The notes under the pieces are model-generated. The model ran no database searches. It had not been told where the DNA came from and saw only the letters and a list, made by a program, of their open reading frames with translations. A stretch of 64,000 bases of DNA from Pseudomonas sp. 5P_3.1_Bac2 (GTDB taxonomy: Bacteria > Pseudomonadota > Gammaproteobacteria > Pseudomonadales > Pseudomonadaceae): contig NZ_JANLNY010000023.1 in NCBI RefSeq assembly GCF_025465995.1, forward strand, positions 434,001 through 498,000, given 5' to 3'. Positions 1 to 9,021 of this stretch are shown here, piece by piece; the first letter of the stretch is position 1; every line of letters starts with the position of its first letter. The position numbers were made by a program, and so were the translations under genes.

Positions 1-28
1 TAAGCGCTTAGCACCACAGAGAATTGCC

Positions 29-748
29 ATGAGACTGTCCCGCTTTTTTATCGACGCCCCCCTGAGCCTTGGCCAACACGAACTGCCCGAAGCCCAGGCG
101 CATTACATCGGCCGCGTGCTGCGGCATAGCGCAGGCGATGCGGTGCAATTGTTTGATGGCAGCGGCCAGGAATACTTGGGCGAGCTGATCGAGGTGGGTA
201 AAAAGAACGTGCGTGTCGAGCTGCGCGAAGCCTTTGCCGGCCAGCCCGAATCGCCGCTGCAGATCCACTTGGGGCAAGGTCTGTCCCGTGGCGAGCGCAT
301 GGACTGGGCGATTCAAAAGGCCACCGAGCTGGGCGCCAATGAAATCAGCCTGATCATCAGCGAGCGCTGCGAAGTGCGCTTAAAAGACGAGCGCGCCGAC
401 AAACGCCTGGCCCACTGGCGCCAGATCGCGATCAGCGCCTGCGAACAGTGCGGTCGCTCGGTGCTGCCGATCATTAACCCGCCAATCAGCTTGGACGACT
501 GGCTTAAACAAACCAGCGCCGACCTTAAGCTGGTGCTGCATCCGGTGGCCGAACCTTGGGCCAGCCACCCACAGCCAAGCAGCCTGGCCATGTTGATTGG
601 CCCGGAAGGTGGCTTAAGCGATAAGGAAGTGGCGCTTGCTAAGGCCCAGGGTTTTCATGGGGCCCGCTTGGGGCCACGGGTGCTACGCACTGAAACGGCG
701 CCAGTGGTGGCGCTTAGCGTGGCCCAGCAACTGTGGGGCGACTTTTAA
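29..748 (+). CDS. rsmE: 16S rRNA (uracil1498-N3)-methyltransferase RsmE
   Basis: RsmE uses S-adenosylmethionine to methylate N3 of U1498 in 16S rRNA of the assembled 30S subunit. The 239-residue product has the usual family length. It has an N-terminal PUA-like RNA-binding part and a C-terminal SPOUT (trefoil-knot) domain, shown by IGPEGG at residues 190-195 and LRTETA starting at 219, the SAM-binding knot signatures. The ATG at 29 fits the family N-terminus (MRLSRFF). It is convergent with trmB. In P. aeruginosa rsmE lies beside the same genes, which supports orthology. Confidence 0.95.
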   Translation: MRLSRFFIDAPLSLGQHELPEAQAHYIGRVLRHSAGDAVQLFDGSGQEYLGELIEVGKKNVRVELREAFAGQPESPLQIHLGQGLSRGERMDWAIQKATELGANEISLIISERCEVRLKDERADKRLAHWRQIAISACEQCGRSVLPIINPPISLDDWLKQTSADLKLVLHPVAEPWASHPQPSSLAMLIGPEGGLSDKEVALAKAQGFHGARLGPRVLRTETAPVVALSVAQQLWGDF

Positions 749-774
749 GCCGCGCCACAGTTGATCAGTTGCGC

Positions 775-1494
775 TTACTCGCTGCGCTGGAATTTCAAAT
801 CCCACACGCCATGCCCTAAGCGCTCGCCACGGCGCTCGAACTTAGTCACCGGCCGCTCTTCTGGACGCGGCACGTACTGGACATCGGCGGCGAGGTTCTG
901 ATAACCCGGCGCCGCGCTCAGCACTTCCAGCATGTACTCGGCATAGGGCTGCCAATCGGTGGCCATATGCAGCACGCCATCGACCTTGAGCTTGCTGCGC
1001 ACCAGCTCAGCAAAGGACGCCTGGACGATCCGGCGCTTATGGTGACGCGCCTTGTGCCACGGATCGGGGAAGAACAGCAGCACGCGATCCAAGCTGGCAT
1101 CGGCCACGCAGTCACGCAGCACTTCCAAGGCATCGCAGCTGTAAATCCGCACATTGCTCAGGTTCTGCGTCATCACGCCATTAAGCAGCGCACCGACGCC
1201 TGGGCGATGTACTTCGACGCCGATGAAGTCTTGCTCAGGCGCCGCCGCCGCCATTTCCAAGGTCGAATGGCCCATGCCAAAACCGATCTCGAAAGTGCGC
1301 GGGGCGCTGCGGCCAAACACCTGGTCAAAGTCCTGCAAGCCGTCTTCGAGCTTTAAGGCGAACTTTGCCATGCCCAAGTCGAGGCCACGCTGCTGGCCTT
1401 CGGTCATGCGTCCGGCACGCATCACAAAGCTCTTGATGGTGCGGTGTTTGGAGGTATCCACAGCCGCGTCGGGCTGCTCGGGTAGATCAGTCAT
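775..1494 (-). CDS. trmB: tRNA (guanine46-N7)-methyltransferase TrmB
   Basis: TrmB makes m7G46 in the variable loop of tRNA. The 239-residue protein carries the SAM-binding motif EIGFGMG (residues 69-75) and the family signature FFPDPW (141-146) followed by K148 and H151-H152, the catalytic and tRNA-binding segment. It is the last gene of the leftward thiS-thiG-trmB run; its ATG lies 10 bp past the thiG stop, so the three are probably co-transcribed. Length and motifs are normal. Confidence 0.96.
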   Translation of the reverse strand: MTDLPEQPDAAVDTSKHRTIKSFVMRAGRMTEGQQRGLDLGMAKFALKLEDGLQDFDQVFGRSAPRTFEIGFGMGHSTLEMAAAAPEQDFIGVEVHRPGVGALLNGVMTQNLSNVRIYSCDALEVLRDCVADASLDRVLLFFPDPWHKARHHKRRIVQASFAELVRSKLKVDGVLHMATDWQPYAEYMLEVLSAAPGYQNLAADVQYVPRPEERPVTKFERRGERLGHGVWDLKFQRSE

Positions 1495-1504
1495 GGAGTG
1501 CTCG

Positions 1505-2299
1505 TTACTTAATCAGGCCATCCAGCGGCGACGAGGCGCTGGCATAGAGTTTCTTCGGCATACGCCCGGCCAGATAGGCCATGCGCCCGGCAATGATCGC
1601 GTGCTTCATGGCTTCACCCATCAGGATCGGATTTTGCGCATGGGCGATGGCGCTGTTCATCAGCACCGCCTCGCAGCCCAGCTCCATGGCGATGGTGGCA
1701 TCGGAAGCCGTCCCCACCCCGGCATCGACCAATACCGGCACCGTAGCTTCTTCGAGGATGATGCGCAGGTTATACGGGTTGCAGATGCCCAAACCGGTGC
1801 CGATCAAGCCGGCCAGCGGCATGACCGCGATGCAGCCCATGGCCGCCAGTTCGCGGGCGATGATCGGGTCATCGCTGGTGTAGACCATCACGTCGAAGCC
1901 ATCTTTGACCAGCACTTCAGCGGCCTTGAGGGTTTCGATCACGTTGGGGAACAGGGTCTTCTGATCGGCCAGTACTTCCAACTTGACCAGCTTGTGCCCG
2001 TCCAGCAGCTCACGGGCCAGACGGCAGGTGCGCACCGCTTCAACCGCGTCGTAGCAACCGGCAGTGTTCGGCAGGATGGTGTAGCGCTCGGGGCTGATCA
2101 CATCGAGCAAATTCGGCTCGCCGGGGTTCTGGCCGATGTTGGTACGACGCACCGCCACGGTGACGATCTCGGCGCCGGATGCCTCGATGGCCAGGCGGGT
2201 CTCTTCGAGATCCTTGTACTTGCCGGTGCCGACCAGCAGGCGCGATTGATAGGTACGGCCAGCCAGGGTAAAGGGCTTGTCGCTGGGCAGGTGGCTCAT
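1505..2299 (-). CDS. thiG: Thiazole synthase ThiG
   Basis: ThiG condenses 1-deoxy-D-xylulose 5-phosphate, dehydroglycine and ThiS thiocarboxylate into the thiazole phosphate of thiamin. The 264-residue (beta/alpha)8 barrel shows the LLVGTGKY motif (21-28), the Schiff-base lysine in VKLEVLAD (K106) and the phosphate-binding VDAGVGTAS segment. A longer open frame extends upstream to 2446, but the ATG at 2299 gives the canonical start and leaves 46 bp after thiS. It is immediately downstream of thiS, which supplies its sulfur donor. Confidence 0.97.
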   Translation of the reverse strand: MSHLPSDKPFTLAGRTYQSRLLVGTGKYKDLEETRLAIEASGAEIVTVAVRRTNIGQNPGEPNLLDVISPERYTILPNTAGCYDAVEAVRTCRLARELLDGHKLVKLEVLADQKTLFPNVIETLKAAEVLVKDGFDVMVYTSDDPIIARELAAMGCIAVMPLAGLIGTGLGICNPYNLRIILEEATVPVLVDAGVGTASDATIAMELGCEAVLMNSAIAHAQNPILMGEAMKHAIIAGRMAYLAGRMPKKLYASASSPLDGLIK

Positions 2300-2345
2300 G
2301 GTAGATCCTCTATATATGGGCAGGCAGGTGGGACGCGGGCAGGAC

Positions 2346-2546
2346 TTAACCGCCGCCGATGGCGTGTACCACTTCCACCTGATCACCTTCGCGTAAGACG
2401 GTGCTGGCATGCTGACTGCGCGGCACGATGTCCTGATTGAGCTCAACGGCGATACGCCGCCCGCTCAGCTCCAGGGCTTCAATCAGCGCCGCCACGTTCG
2501 CGCCGTCGGCCAGTTCAAAGGGCGCACCGTTTAACTGAATTTGCAT
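2346..2546 (-). CDS. thiS: Sulfur carrier protein ThiS
   Basis: ThiS is a small ubiquitin-fold protein. Its C-terminal Gly-Gly is adenylated and then converted to a thiocarboxylate, which delivers sulfur to ThiG. The 66-residue product begins MQIQLNG and ends with AIGGG, so the required terminal diglycine is present. It is first in the leftward thiS-thiG-trmB operon. No thiamin pyrophosphate riboswitch was recognised in the 81 bp upstream, so this locus is probably not controlled by the classical thi-box, which in pseudomonads normally sits before thiC. Confidence 0.95.
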   Translation of the reverse strand: MQIQLNGAPFELADGANVAALIEALELSGRRIAVELNQDIVPRSQHASTVLREGDQVEVVHAIGGG

Positions 2547-2627
2547 GACGGTTTAGTCATTAATGGGAAAGGGCCGGCATTCTAGCCTGATCACCGCCAG
2601 CGACCAAGGCTCAAGGGCTGGCCGGAC

Positions 2628-2999
2628 TTAGCGGTGCTTGAGAGCACACAGGGCCAAGCTCAGCCAACCGAGCATCAAGCACAGCCCGCCGACGGGCGTG
2701 ACCATGCCCAAACTGCGCGTGCCGGTCAGGGTCAGCCCATACAAACTGCCGCAGAACAAAACAATGCCGAGGCTGAACAAGGCACCGGCGCCGATCAGCA
2801 AACGCCGCGGCCGCTGCGCCGCCAGCAGGCTGACGCCAAGCAAGGCCAAGGCATGCAGCAGTTGGTATTGGGTGGCCGTTTGGAAAATCGCCAGATACTC
2901 CGGGCTGATCTGACCTTTAAGGCCGTGGGCGCCGAACGCTCCCAGAGCCACGCCAGTAAAACCGGCGAGCGCGGCCAACAATAACCATAAACGGGACAT
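2628..2999 (-). CDS. DUF423 (YgdD-type) small inner-membrane protein
   Basis: This 123-residue hydrophobic protein has about four predicted membrane helices and the family hallmarks GVALGAFGAHGLK near the N-terminus and the AIFQTATQYQLLHALALL stretch. DUF423 members are widespread inner-membrane proteins without a firmly assigned biochemical role. The start at 2999 (MSRLWLL) is preferred over an in-frame codon at 3011 because it begins directly at the first membrane helix. It is divergent from mtgA, and a PAO1 homologue sits at the same place (PA0379, from memory). Confidence 0.85.
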   Translation of the reverse strand: MSRLWLLLAALAGFTGVALGAFGAHGLKGQISPEYLAIFQTATQYQLLHALALLGVSLLAAQRPRRLLIGAGALFSLGIVLFCGSLYGLTLTGTRSLGMVTPVGGLCLMLGWLSLALCALKHR

Positions 3000-3077
3000 G
3001 GGCAGCTCCACTTATTTAATATCCGCAGATGCTTGGGGAGTGCCGCAGTTTACCGCTCATCCCCCAGCGAGGCTGGC

Positions 3078-3083
3078 TATAAT
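3078..3083 (+). promoter_or_regulatory. Candidate -10 box upstream of mtgA
   Basis: A perfect TATAAT lies 34 bp before the mtgA start codon. No good TTGACA-like hexamer sits 16-18 bp upstream, so this is an isolated match in the 117-bp gap between divergent genes. Confidence 0.4.
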
Positions 3084-3116
3084 GGCCGACAATCCCCCCA
3101 CCGCCAAGAAATCCGC

Positions 3117-3842
3117 ATGCTGTTCAACGTCGCACGCCGCCTGGGCCGAGCCCTGGCCTGGTTCGCCCTCGCCTCCATCTTGCTGGTGCTGTTAATGCGC
3201 TGGGTGGCGCCGCCGTTTACCGCCCTGATGATCGAGCGCAAAGTCGAGTCCTGGTTTAGCGGCGAGCCGATTGACTTGCAGCGCACCTGGCGGCCCTGGC
3301 AAGAGCTGCCAGACAGCCTGAAGATGGCGGTTATCGCCGGCGAGGATCAGAAGTTTGCCGAGCACTGGGGCTTCGATTTCGCCGCGATCAAAGCGGCCAT
3401 GGCCCACAACCAGCAAGGCGGCAACCTGCGCGGCGCCAGCACCTTAAGTCAGCAAGTGGCGAAGAACCTGTTTCTCTGGTCAGGCCGCAGCTGGCTGCGC
3501 AAGGGGCTTGAGGCCTGGTTTACCGGGCTGATCGAGCTGATGTGGCCCAAACAGCGGATCCTTGAGATGTACCTCAATAGCGTCGAATGGGGCGATGGCG
3601 TATTTGGCGCCGAAGCCGCCGCCAAACACCACTTCGGCGTGGGCGCGCCGTACCTGAATAACCAGCAAGCCAGCCAGCTGGCAGCCGTACTGCCCAACCC
3701 ACTGCGCTGGAGCGCGGGCAAGCCCAACACCTATATCCAGCGCCGGGCCAGCTGGATTCGCCAGCAATCGCGACAACTAGGCGGCAGCCATTATTTAAAT
3801 CAGCTTAAGGGCGCCAGTTTTAGCTTCGCCGATAAGTCCTAA
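3117..3842 (+). CDS. mtgA: Monofunctional peptidoglycan glycosyltransferase MtgA
   Basis: MtgA polymerises lipid II into glycan strands at the periplasmic face of the inner membrane, without a transpeptidase domain. The 241-residue product has one N-terminal membrane anchor (about residues 13-32) followed by a GT51 domain. EDQKFAEHWGFD contains the catalytic Glu, and GASTLSQQVAKNL and LNSVEWG are family motifs. The ATG at 3117 (MLFNVARR) gives the usual short cytoplasmic tail; the open frame upstream is not typical. Its last four bases overlap the end of the convergent YhhN gene. Confidence 0.95.
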   Translation: MLFNVARRLGRALAWFALASILLVLLMRWVAPPFTALMIERKVESWFSGEPIDLQRTWRPWQELPDSLKMAVIAGEDQKFAEHWGFDFAAIKAAMAHNQQGGNLRGASTLSQQVAKNLFLWSGRSWLRKGLEAWFTGLIELMWPKQRILEMYLNSVEWGDGVFGAEAAAKHHFGVGAPYLNNQQASQLAAVLPNPLRWSAGKPNTYIQRRASWIRQQSRQLGGSHYLNQLKGASFSFADKS

Positions 3843-4519
3843 GCCAACGTATCCACAGTACCTGGGGCGCCTCGCGCTGCAGTGCGGTCCAGGCGCAGTA
3901 AGCCATAGGCAATCAGCGACTGGCCGCTAAAGTACAGGCTGACAATCACCAGCACCGCGTGCTCGAACGGATACACAAACTTGTTCAGGCCGATCAGTGA
4001 GTCCGCCAATACAAACAGCATTGCGCCGGCCCACAACGGCCCAGGACTATGCTCGACGCGCGCCGCACTCACAGCCATCAACAGCAAACAGCCCAGATAG
4101 ATCGCCACCGGCACCTGCAAACCGAGCGCCGCCGGCACCATCCACAGCGCCAGCAACACGCTGTAAGCCAATACTGGCAAGCTCCACAGCCAGCGCCAGG
4201 AACGTCCACGGCCGAGCAAGTTAAAGCCGACGACAAAGGCCAGCTGATTGAGCAAGAACGAGATCAGCGCCTGGCGGAACAAGCCATCGCGGTTGCCATA
4301 ATCGAGGAAGAAGTCGCCCGCCGCTGCCGCCACATACCCCGCCGCCAGCCAGCGCCCCGCCGCCCCCGGAATCACCCGCCAGACCAGCACGGCATAGATC
4401 AGCATCGGTGCCAGCTTTAGCAGCCAGCTCAAGGGATAGGGCTGCAGTTCGATCAGCAGGATGTAAGCGATCCCCAACACTAAGGCCAAGCCATACAGAC
4501 GGGCGTGCACGACAGACAT
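3839..4519 (-). CDS. YhhN/TMEM86 family lysoplasmalogenase
   Basis: This 226-residue integral membrane protein has about eight predicted helices. It carries the YhhN (TMEM86) pattern, including YAVLVWR, AGDFFLDY (acidic residues in a helix) and GAMLFVLADSLIGLNKF. Characterised relatives hydrolyse the vinyl-ether bond of lysoplasmalogens. As pseudomonads are not known for plasmalogens, the natural substrate here is uncertain. It is convergent with mtgA (4-bp overlap) and lies upstream of the rpoH terminator. Confidence 0.85.
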   Translation of the reverse strand: MSVVHARLYGLALVLGIAYILLIELQPYPLSWLLKLAPMLIYAVLVWRVIPGAAGRWLAAGYVAAAAGDFFLDYGNRDGLFRQALISFLLNQLAFVVGFNLLGRGRSWRWLWSLPVLAYSVLLALWMVPAALGLQVPVAIYLGCLLLMAVSAARVEHSPGPLWAGAMLFVLADSLIGLNKFVYPFEHAVLVIVSLYFSGQSLIAYGLLRLDRTAARGAPGTVDTLA

Positions 4520-4611
4520 AGGCGCTCCACTATTTTTATTAATTGTTATGGGGCAAAGATGAACGACTGTCCCAATAAGCTCAAGCCCTTAAGGAGGTAA
4601 ATCCTGAGCAT

Positions 4612-4640
4612 AAAAAAACCGCACCTAAGTGCGGTTTTTC
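4612..4640 (-). terminator. Rho-independent terminator of rpoH
   Basis: An inverted repeat (CCGCAC, loop CTAA, GTGCGG) is flanked on the left by seven A residues, which read as a U-tract for leftward transcription. It starts 18 bp beyond the rpoH stop codon. T residues on the right side mean it could also act on rightward transcripts. Confidence 0.85.
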
Positions 4641-4657
4641 AAGACGTTCACAACCAG

Positions 4658-5512
4658 TTAGGCGGCGATGGAGCCCTTGAGCTTGTTCATCGCGTTCTTT
4701 TCCAACTGCCGGATACGCTCAGCGGACACGTTGTACTTGGCCGCCAGGTCATGCAGCGTCGCCTTTTCCTCAGCCAACCAGCGCTGGTAAAGGATGTCGC
4801 GACTACGCTCATCCAGACCTTCCAAGGCTTCATGCAAATTAGCCGAGGAACTGTCGGTCCAGTCCGAGTCTTCCAACTGCAGGGCCGGGTCGTAGCGGTG
4901 GTCTTCCAAGTAATGCGCAGGCGACTGGAAGGCGCTGTCGTCGTCGGCTTCAGCCGCTGGGTCAAAGGCCATGTCTTGGCCAGTCAAGCGGCTTTCCATC
5001 TCACGCACTTCATGGGGCTCTACGCCCAAACTTTCGGCGACGGCATGCACTTCATCGTTGTTCAACCAAGCCAGACGCTTCTTCTGGCTGCGCAGGTTAA
5101 AGAACAGCTTACGCTGGGCCTTGGTGGTGGCCACTTTAACGATGCGCCAGTTGCGCAGGATGAACTCGTGAATCTCCGCACGAATCCAGTGCACAGCGAA
5201 GGACACCAGGCGCACGCCCATTTCTGGGTTAAAGCGCTTAACCGCCTTCATCAAACCGACATTGCCCTCTTGGATCAGGTCAGCCTGAGCCAGACCATAA
5301 CCGGAATAACTACGGGCGATGTGCACCACAAAACGCAGGTGAGCCAGCACCATTTGCCGGGCGGCTTCCAGATCCTGCTTGTAAAAGAGACTTTCAGCCA
5401 GCTCACGCTCCTGCTCTGGGGTCAACAGCGCGATGCCGTTTACCGCATGCACATAAGCCTCCAGGTTGGCGCCTGGAACCAGAGCATGAACAGGTTGCAA
5501 AGAAGTGGACAT
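4658..5512 (-). CDS. rpoH: Heat-shock sigma factor RpoH (sigma-32)
   Basis: RpoH directs RNA polymerase to heat-shock and protein-quality-control promoters. The 284-residue protein has the expected order: region 1.2/2 with the core-binding segment around QEGN (81-84), region 2.4 ([17 protein letters not shown]), the RpoH box QRKLFFNLR (133-141) that distinguishes sigma-32 and mediates turnover, and region 4 with a helix-turn-helix ([15 protein letters not shown]). The start at 5512 (MSTSLQPVH) follows an AGGGTT stretch and matches Pseudomonas RpoH better than the longer upstream frame. It is followed by a strong terminator and lies downstream of ftsX, as in other pseudomonads. Confidence 0.97.
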   Translation of the reverse strand: MSTSLQPVHALVPGANLEAYVHAVNGIALLTPEQERELAESLFYKQDLEAARQMVLAHLRFVVHIARSYSGYGLAQADLIQEGNVGLMKAVKRFNPEMGVRLVSFAVHWIRAEIHEFILRNWRIVKVATTKAQRKLFFNLRSQKKRLAWLNNDEVHAVAESLGVEPHEVREMESRLTGQDMAFDPAAEADDDSAFQSPAHYLEDHRYDPALQLEDSDWTDSSSANLHEALEGLDERSRDILYQRWLAEEKATLHDLAAKYNVSAERIRQLEKNAMNKLKGSIAA

Positions 5513-5558
5513 ATAACCCTCCGACTTACAAATCGTGTCGCAGTCTAGCACCGGGAAA

Positions 5559-5601
5559 TAGGACTTTGTACGTTGATACTAGTTCCAGTGTGCATAGTCA
5601 A
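5559..5601 (-). promoter_or_regulatory. Overlapping sigma-70-like and AlgU-like promoters of rpoH
   Basis: Reading leftward, TTGACT (5601-5596) and TATCAA (5578-5573) are 17 bp apart, a good sigma-70 pair. Interleaved with it, GGAACT (5586-5581) and TCCTA (5563-5559) are 17 bp apart, close to the extracytoplasmic-stress (AlgU/sigma-E) pattern GGAACTT-N16-TCTGA. An AlgU-dependent rpoH promoter is known in P. aeruginosa. This element lies 47-89 bp before the start codon. Confidence 0.6.
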
Positions 5602-5623
5602 AATTAACCAAAACAATAACTTA

Positions 5624-6646
5624 CTACCGGGGCGCCAACTCTCTCAAGTGTCTGGCGACCGCCAGCCAAGCGCCAATGTAACCAAGCAATACCGCGCCGC
5701 AAACCAAAGATAGCGCGTCAGGTAAAGGGACACCGGCCAAACCAAAGTCACTGCCGTATAAACCGGATAACCGTACCACAGCATCGTTCAGCCAGTTCAA
5801 CCCATAGGCCAGTAAGCCCCAAGCCAACAAGCCGGCGCCTAAACCATAGAGGGTGCCCATATAAAGAAACGGGCGGCGCACGTAGCTGTCGGTACCACCG
5901 ACTAGCTTAATGACTTCAATTTCAATGCGACGGTTCTCGATGTGCAGACGAATGGTGTTGCCGATGACCAGCAGCAGGGCCGAAATCAGCAGCAAGGCCA
6001 AGCCGAACACAAAGCGATCACCCAATTTAAGCATGGCGCTTAGGCGCTCGACCCAGAGCAAGTCCAACTGCGCCTGCTGCACCTTAGGCAGCTCAGCCAG
6101 ACGGCCACGCAGGGCCTCCAGGGCGTCTTTATCGACTTCTTTAGGCGTCACCACCACCACACCCGGCAGCGGGTTGCTCGGCAGCTCTTTGAGCGCCTCG
6201 CCTAAGCCGGACTGCTGCTGAAACTCGGCCAGGGCCTGCTCGCGGCTGATCCACTGGGCTTCAGCGACATCCGGCATCTTGGCGATCTGCGCGCGCAGCT
6301 CCTCGCCTTGGCGGTCACTGGCGTCGATCTGCATATACAGGGAGATCTGCGCCGCGCTCTGCCACGACACGCCTAAGCGCTGAATGTTATCCAGCAACAA
6401 CGACAAGCCCATGGGCAGGCTCAACGCCACAGCCATCACCAGGCAGGTGAAAAAGCTGCCAATCGGCTGTTTGAACAGGCGCCGCAGGCCATCGAGCAGA
6501 CTGGCGCGGTGACTTTCGACCCACGCCGCCAGTTGCGAGCGGAAGTCTGGCCCGGCTTGCGGATCAGTCGTCGGCAGGTCTTCTTTTTTCGGCGCAGCCC
6601 CCACGCGTTGCGCGGGTTGCGGTGGCGGCATACGGGTTGCACTCAT
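5624..6646 (-). CDS. ftsX: Cell division protein FtsX
   Basis: FtsX is the membrane subunit of the FtsEX complex, which couples ATP hydrolysis at the divisome to activation of periplasmic amidases. The 340-residue product has a Pro-rich cytoplasmic N-terminus of about 70 residues, TM1 (about 77-97), a periplasmic domain (to about 205) and three more C-terminal helices with the FtsX/MacB permease-fold signature (RRIEIEVIKLVGGTDSYVRRP region). It overlaps ftsE by 4 bp (ATGA-type) and is last in ftsY-ftsE-ftsX. Confidence 0.95.
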   Translation of the reverse strand: MSATRMPPPQPAQRVGAAPKKEDLPTTDPQAGPDFRSQLAAWVESHRASLLDGLRRLFKQPIGSFFTCLVMAVALSLPMGLSLLLDNIQRLGVSWQSAAQISLYMQIDASDRQGEELRAQIAKMPDVAEAQWISREQALAEFQQQSGLGEALKELPSNPLPGVVVVTPKEVDKDALEALRGRLAELPKVQQAQLDLLWVERLSAMLKLGDRFVFGLALLLISALLLVIGNTIRLHIENRRIEIEVIKLVGGTDSYVRRPFLYMGTLYGLGAGLLAWGLLAYGLNWLNDAVVRLSGLYGSDFGLAGVPLPDALSLVCGAVLLGYIGAWLAVARHLRELAPR

Positions 6647-7314
6647 ACCCCGGCCTCCCCGTCGCCAATTAGGCGACCACGTTGCAGGGTCAGCATGCGG
6701 TGACGCATGCGCGCGATCAGGGCCAAGTCGTGGCTGGCGATCAGCACACTGGTGCCCAAACGATTGATGTCTTCAAACACACCCATGATCTCAGCGGCTA
6801 AGCGCGGGTCGAGGTTACCTGTGGGTTCGTCGGCCAGCAGCAAGGCCGGCTGATGGACGATGGCGCGAGCGATACCGACCCGCTGTTGCTGGCCGGTGGA
6901 AAGATCGCCGGGGAACTGCACGGCTTTGTCCGACAGCGACACGCGTTCCAGCGCACTGGCTACCCGCTTGCCGATCTCATCCTTGGACAAACCCAGGATT
7001 TGCAACGGCAAGGCGACGTTGTCGAACACGCTGCGATCAAACAGCAGTTGGTGATTCTGGAACACCACACCGATTTGCCGGCGCAGATAAGGAATCTGCG
7101 CATTGGTGATCTGCCCTAAGTCTTGCCCGGCCAGCAGCAGCTTGCCGCTGGTGGGCCGCTCCATCGCCAGCAACAAACGCAACAGAGTACTTTTGCCCGC
7201 CCCCGAGTGACCGGTGACAAACAAGAACTCGCCGCGGCGCACGCGAAAACTCAGCTCGTGCAGCCCAACGTGGCCGTTGGGGTAACGCTTACCAACCTGC
7301 TCGAACCTAATCAT
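6643..7314 (-). CDS. ftsE: Cell division ATP-binding protein FtsE
   Basis: FtsE is the ATPase of FtsEX. The 223-residue ABC domain shows Walker A GHSGAGKST (35-43), the Q-loop FQNHQLL, the signature LSTGQQQRVGIARA, Walker B LLLADEPTGNLD and the switch His in IASHD. The LSTGQ form of the signature, rather than LSGGQ, is seen in several FtsE proteins. It starts 2 bp after the ftsY stop and overlaps ftsX by 4 bp, so the trio is translationally linked. Confidence 0.97.
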   Translation of the reverse strand: MIRFEQVGKRYPNGHVGLHELSFRVRRGEFLFVTGHSGAGKSTLLRLLLAMERPTSGKLLLAGQDLGQITNAQIPYLRRQIGVVFQNHQLLFDRSVFDNVALPLQILGLSKDEIGKRVASALERVSLSDKAVQFPGDLSTGQQQRVGIARAIVHQPALLLADEPTGNLDPRLAAEIMGVFEDINRLGTSVLIASHDLALIARMRHRMLTLQRGRLIGDGEAGV

Positions 7315-7316
7315 CG

Positions 7317-8816
7317 CTATTTCTCCGCGAACAGCGCCTGCACAAAGGCTTCAGCTTCAAAGGTGCGCAGGTCATCAATACCTTCGCCTACGCCAACGTA
7401 ACGAATCGGCAAAGCAAACTGCTTGGCCAGGGCGAAGATCACCCCGCCTTTGGCCGTGCCGTCCAGCTTGGTCAGCGCCAAACCGCTGAGGTTCACGGTT
7501 TGGTTGAACTGCTTGGCCTGGTTAATCGCGTTTTGCCCGGTGCCGGCATCCAGCACCAGCAACACTTCGTGGGGTGCGGTTTCATCCAGCTTGCCGATGA
7601 CCCGACGGACCTTTTTCAGCTCTTCCATCAGATTATCTTTGGTATGCAGACGCCCTGCTGTGTCGGCGATCAACACATCCACGCCACGGGCCTTGGCTGC
7701 CTGTACGGCGTCGAAGATCACCGACGCGGAGTCGGCGCCCGTGTGCTGGGCGATCACCGCGATCTGGTTGCGCTCGCCCCACACCTGTAATTGCTCAACG
7801 GCAGCGGCGCGGAAGGTATCGCCGGCGGCGAGCATGACTTTCTTGCCTTCTTGCTGCAGCTTCTTCGCCAGCTTGCCAATGGTGGTGGTTTTACCGGCGC
7901 CGTTCACGCCGACCACCAAGATCACATAGGGCTGCTTGCTGCTGTCGATCAGCAGCGGTTGCTCGACGGGCTTGAGCAACGCGGTCAATTCATCCTGCAG
8001 GGCTTTGTACAGCGCACCGCTGTCGGCCAGCTCTTTACGGGCGACGCGTTTGGTCAGGTTTTGCACAATCGCGGTGGTCGCTTCGACGCCGACGTCGGCG
8101 GTGAGCAGGCGGGTCTCCAGCTCTTCGAGCAGATCATCGTCGATAGCTTTTTTGCCAAGGAACAGGCTGGCCATGCCTTCGCCGAGACTGGCACTGGTCT
8201 TCGACAGGCCTTTTTTCAGGCGTTCGAAAAAGCCCAGACGCGGCTCTTCGACCTTTTTTGTCTCAACGGCCGGGATTGGCTCGACCGCAACCGGCTCAGG
8301 CTCAGGCTCAGGCAGCGCGACAGGTGCAGGTGCAGGTGCAGGTGCAGGTGCAGGTGCAGGCTCGGCGCTGATAACCGCAGACGCAACCTCGACATCGAGG
8401 GCGGGTGCTAGTGTCGGTACTGGGGCAAGCTCAGACTCCGCAACGTCGCGAGCAAAGGCTACCGGCGCAGTTTCCGCCTGCGGCGGCACGGGCTCGACAG
8501 CGGCTGTCTCGACGCTGGCGACAGCCACATCTACTGCGTCCGCAATGGGCTGAACAGACTGAACAGATGCAGGCTCGCTGATGGGGCTTGGCGCAGCCTC
8601 TTCCACGGCACTTGGCGCAGGAGTGGCCGGCTCTGCCGGAGTGGTTTCAACGGCAGCAACTGGCGGCACGTCGGTGGCCGCAGCTGAACCGCGCCTGAAC
8701 CAACTAAACAAACCTTTTTTCGGCGCGGTTTTTTCCTCGACTTTGCCCCCTGAATTAGGCGCAGAGTCAGGCGCAGAGGGGTTTTCAGTCTTTTTATCGT
8801 CGTTGGAACCAAACAT
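7317..8816 (-). CDS. ftsY: Signal recognition particle receptor FtsY
   Basis: FtsY is the SRP receptor GTPase that docks ribosome-SRP complexes at the inner membrane. The 499-residue protein has a long acidic, Ala/Pro/Val/Glu-rich N-terminal A domain (about 1-190), then the N and G domains: GVNGAGKTTTIGKL (P-loop), DTFRAAA, DTAGRLHT and TKLDGTAKGG. The A domain includes an (AP)n tract and an (EP)n tract encoded by hexanucleotide repeats, which makes it longer than in several relatives. It is first in the ftsY-ftsE-ftsX operon and divergent from the M16 peptidase genes. Confidence 0.96.
   Translation of the reverse strand: MFGSNDDKKTENPSAPDSAPNSGGKVEEKTAPKKGLFSWFRRGSAAATDVPPVAAVETTPAEPATPAPSAVEEAAPSPISEPASVQSVQPIADAVDVAVASVETAAVEPVPPQAETAPVAFARDVAESELAPVPTLAPALDVEVASAVISAEPAPAPAPAPAPAPVALPEPEPEPVAVEPIPAVETKKVEEPRLGFFERLKKGLSKTSASLGEGMASLFLGKKAIDDDLLEELETRLLTADVGVEATTAIVQNLTKRVARKELADSGALYKALQDELTALLKPVEQPLLIDSSKQPYVILVVGVNGAGKTTTIGKLAKKLQQEGKKVMLAAGDTFRAAAVEQLQVWGERNQIAVIAQHTGADSASVIFDAVQAAKARGVDVLIADTAGRLHTKDNLMEELKKVRRVIGKLDETAPHEVLLVLDAGTGQNAINQAKQFNQTVNLSGLALTKLDGTAKGGVIFALAKQFALPIRYVGVGEGIDDLRTFEAEAFVQALFAEK
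8321..8360. repeat. Hexanucleotide repeat (CAGGTG)6 in ftsY
   Basis: Six CAGGTG units plus a partial unit encode alternating Ala-Pro in the FtsY A domain on the minus strand. A second short run of GGCTCA units lies at about 8293-8312 and encodes Glu-Pro. Because the unit is 6 bp, gain or loss of copies changes protein length without breaking the frame. Confidence 0.9.
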
Positions 8817-9021
8817 GTAGGGTGGCTATCTCAAATGTGCGTCACGCCAAGTGCTAGCCTCAAATTTAACGCCGCTCCCAACGCTCGCGAGATACGAACG
8901 GTGCGCGAAATTATCTGAAACCTTAGCAGGCGTGGCCGCCAGTAAAACGGATGCGTATCCTAGCACCTCCGCGCCCGCCGACGCTAAGACCAAGCGGGCC
9001 CGTCCGACAGGTCGATAACTC

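Noticed and set aside
1154..2440. 428-codon open frame on the plus strand opposite thiG and trmB
   Set aside because: It is antisense to two well-defined genes, has low-complexity His/Gln/Ala-rich translation and no family motif; a shadow frame of GC-rich coding sequence.
2547..2627. Possible TPP riboswitch before thiS
   Set aside because: The 81-bp leader lacks the thi-box sequence and is too short for the conserved fold.
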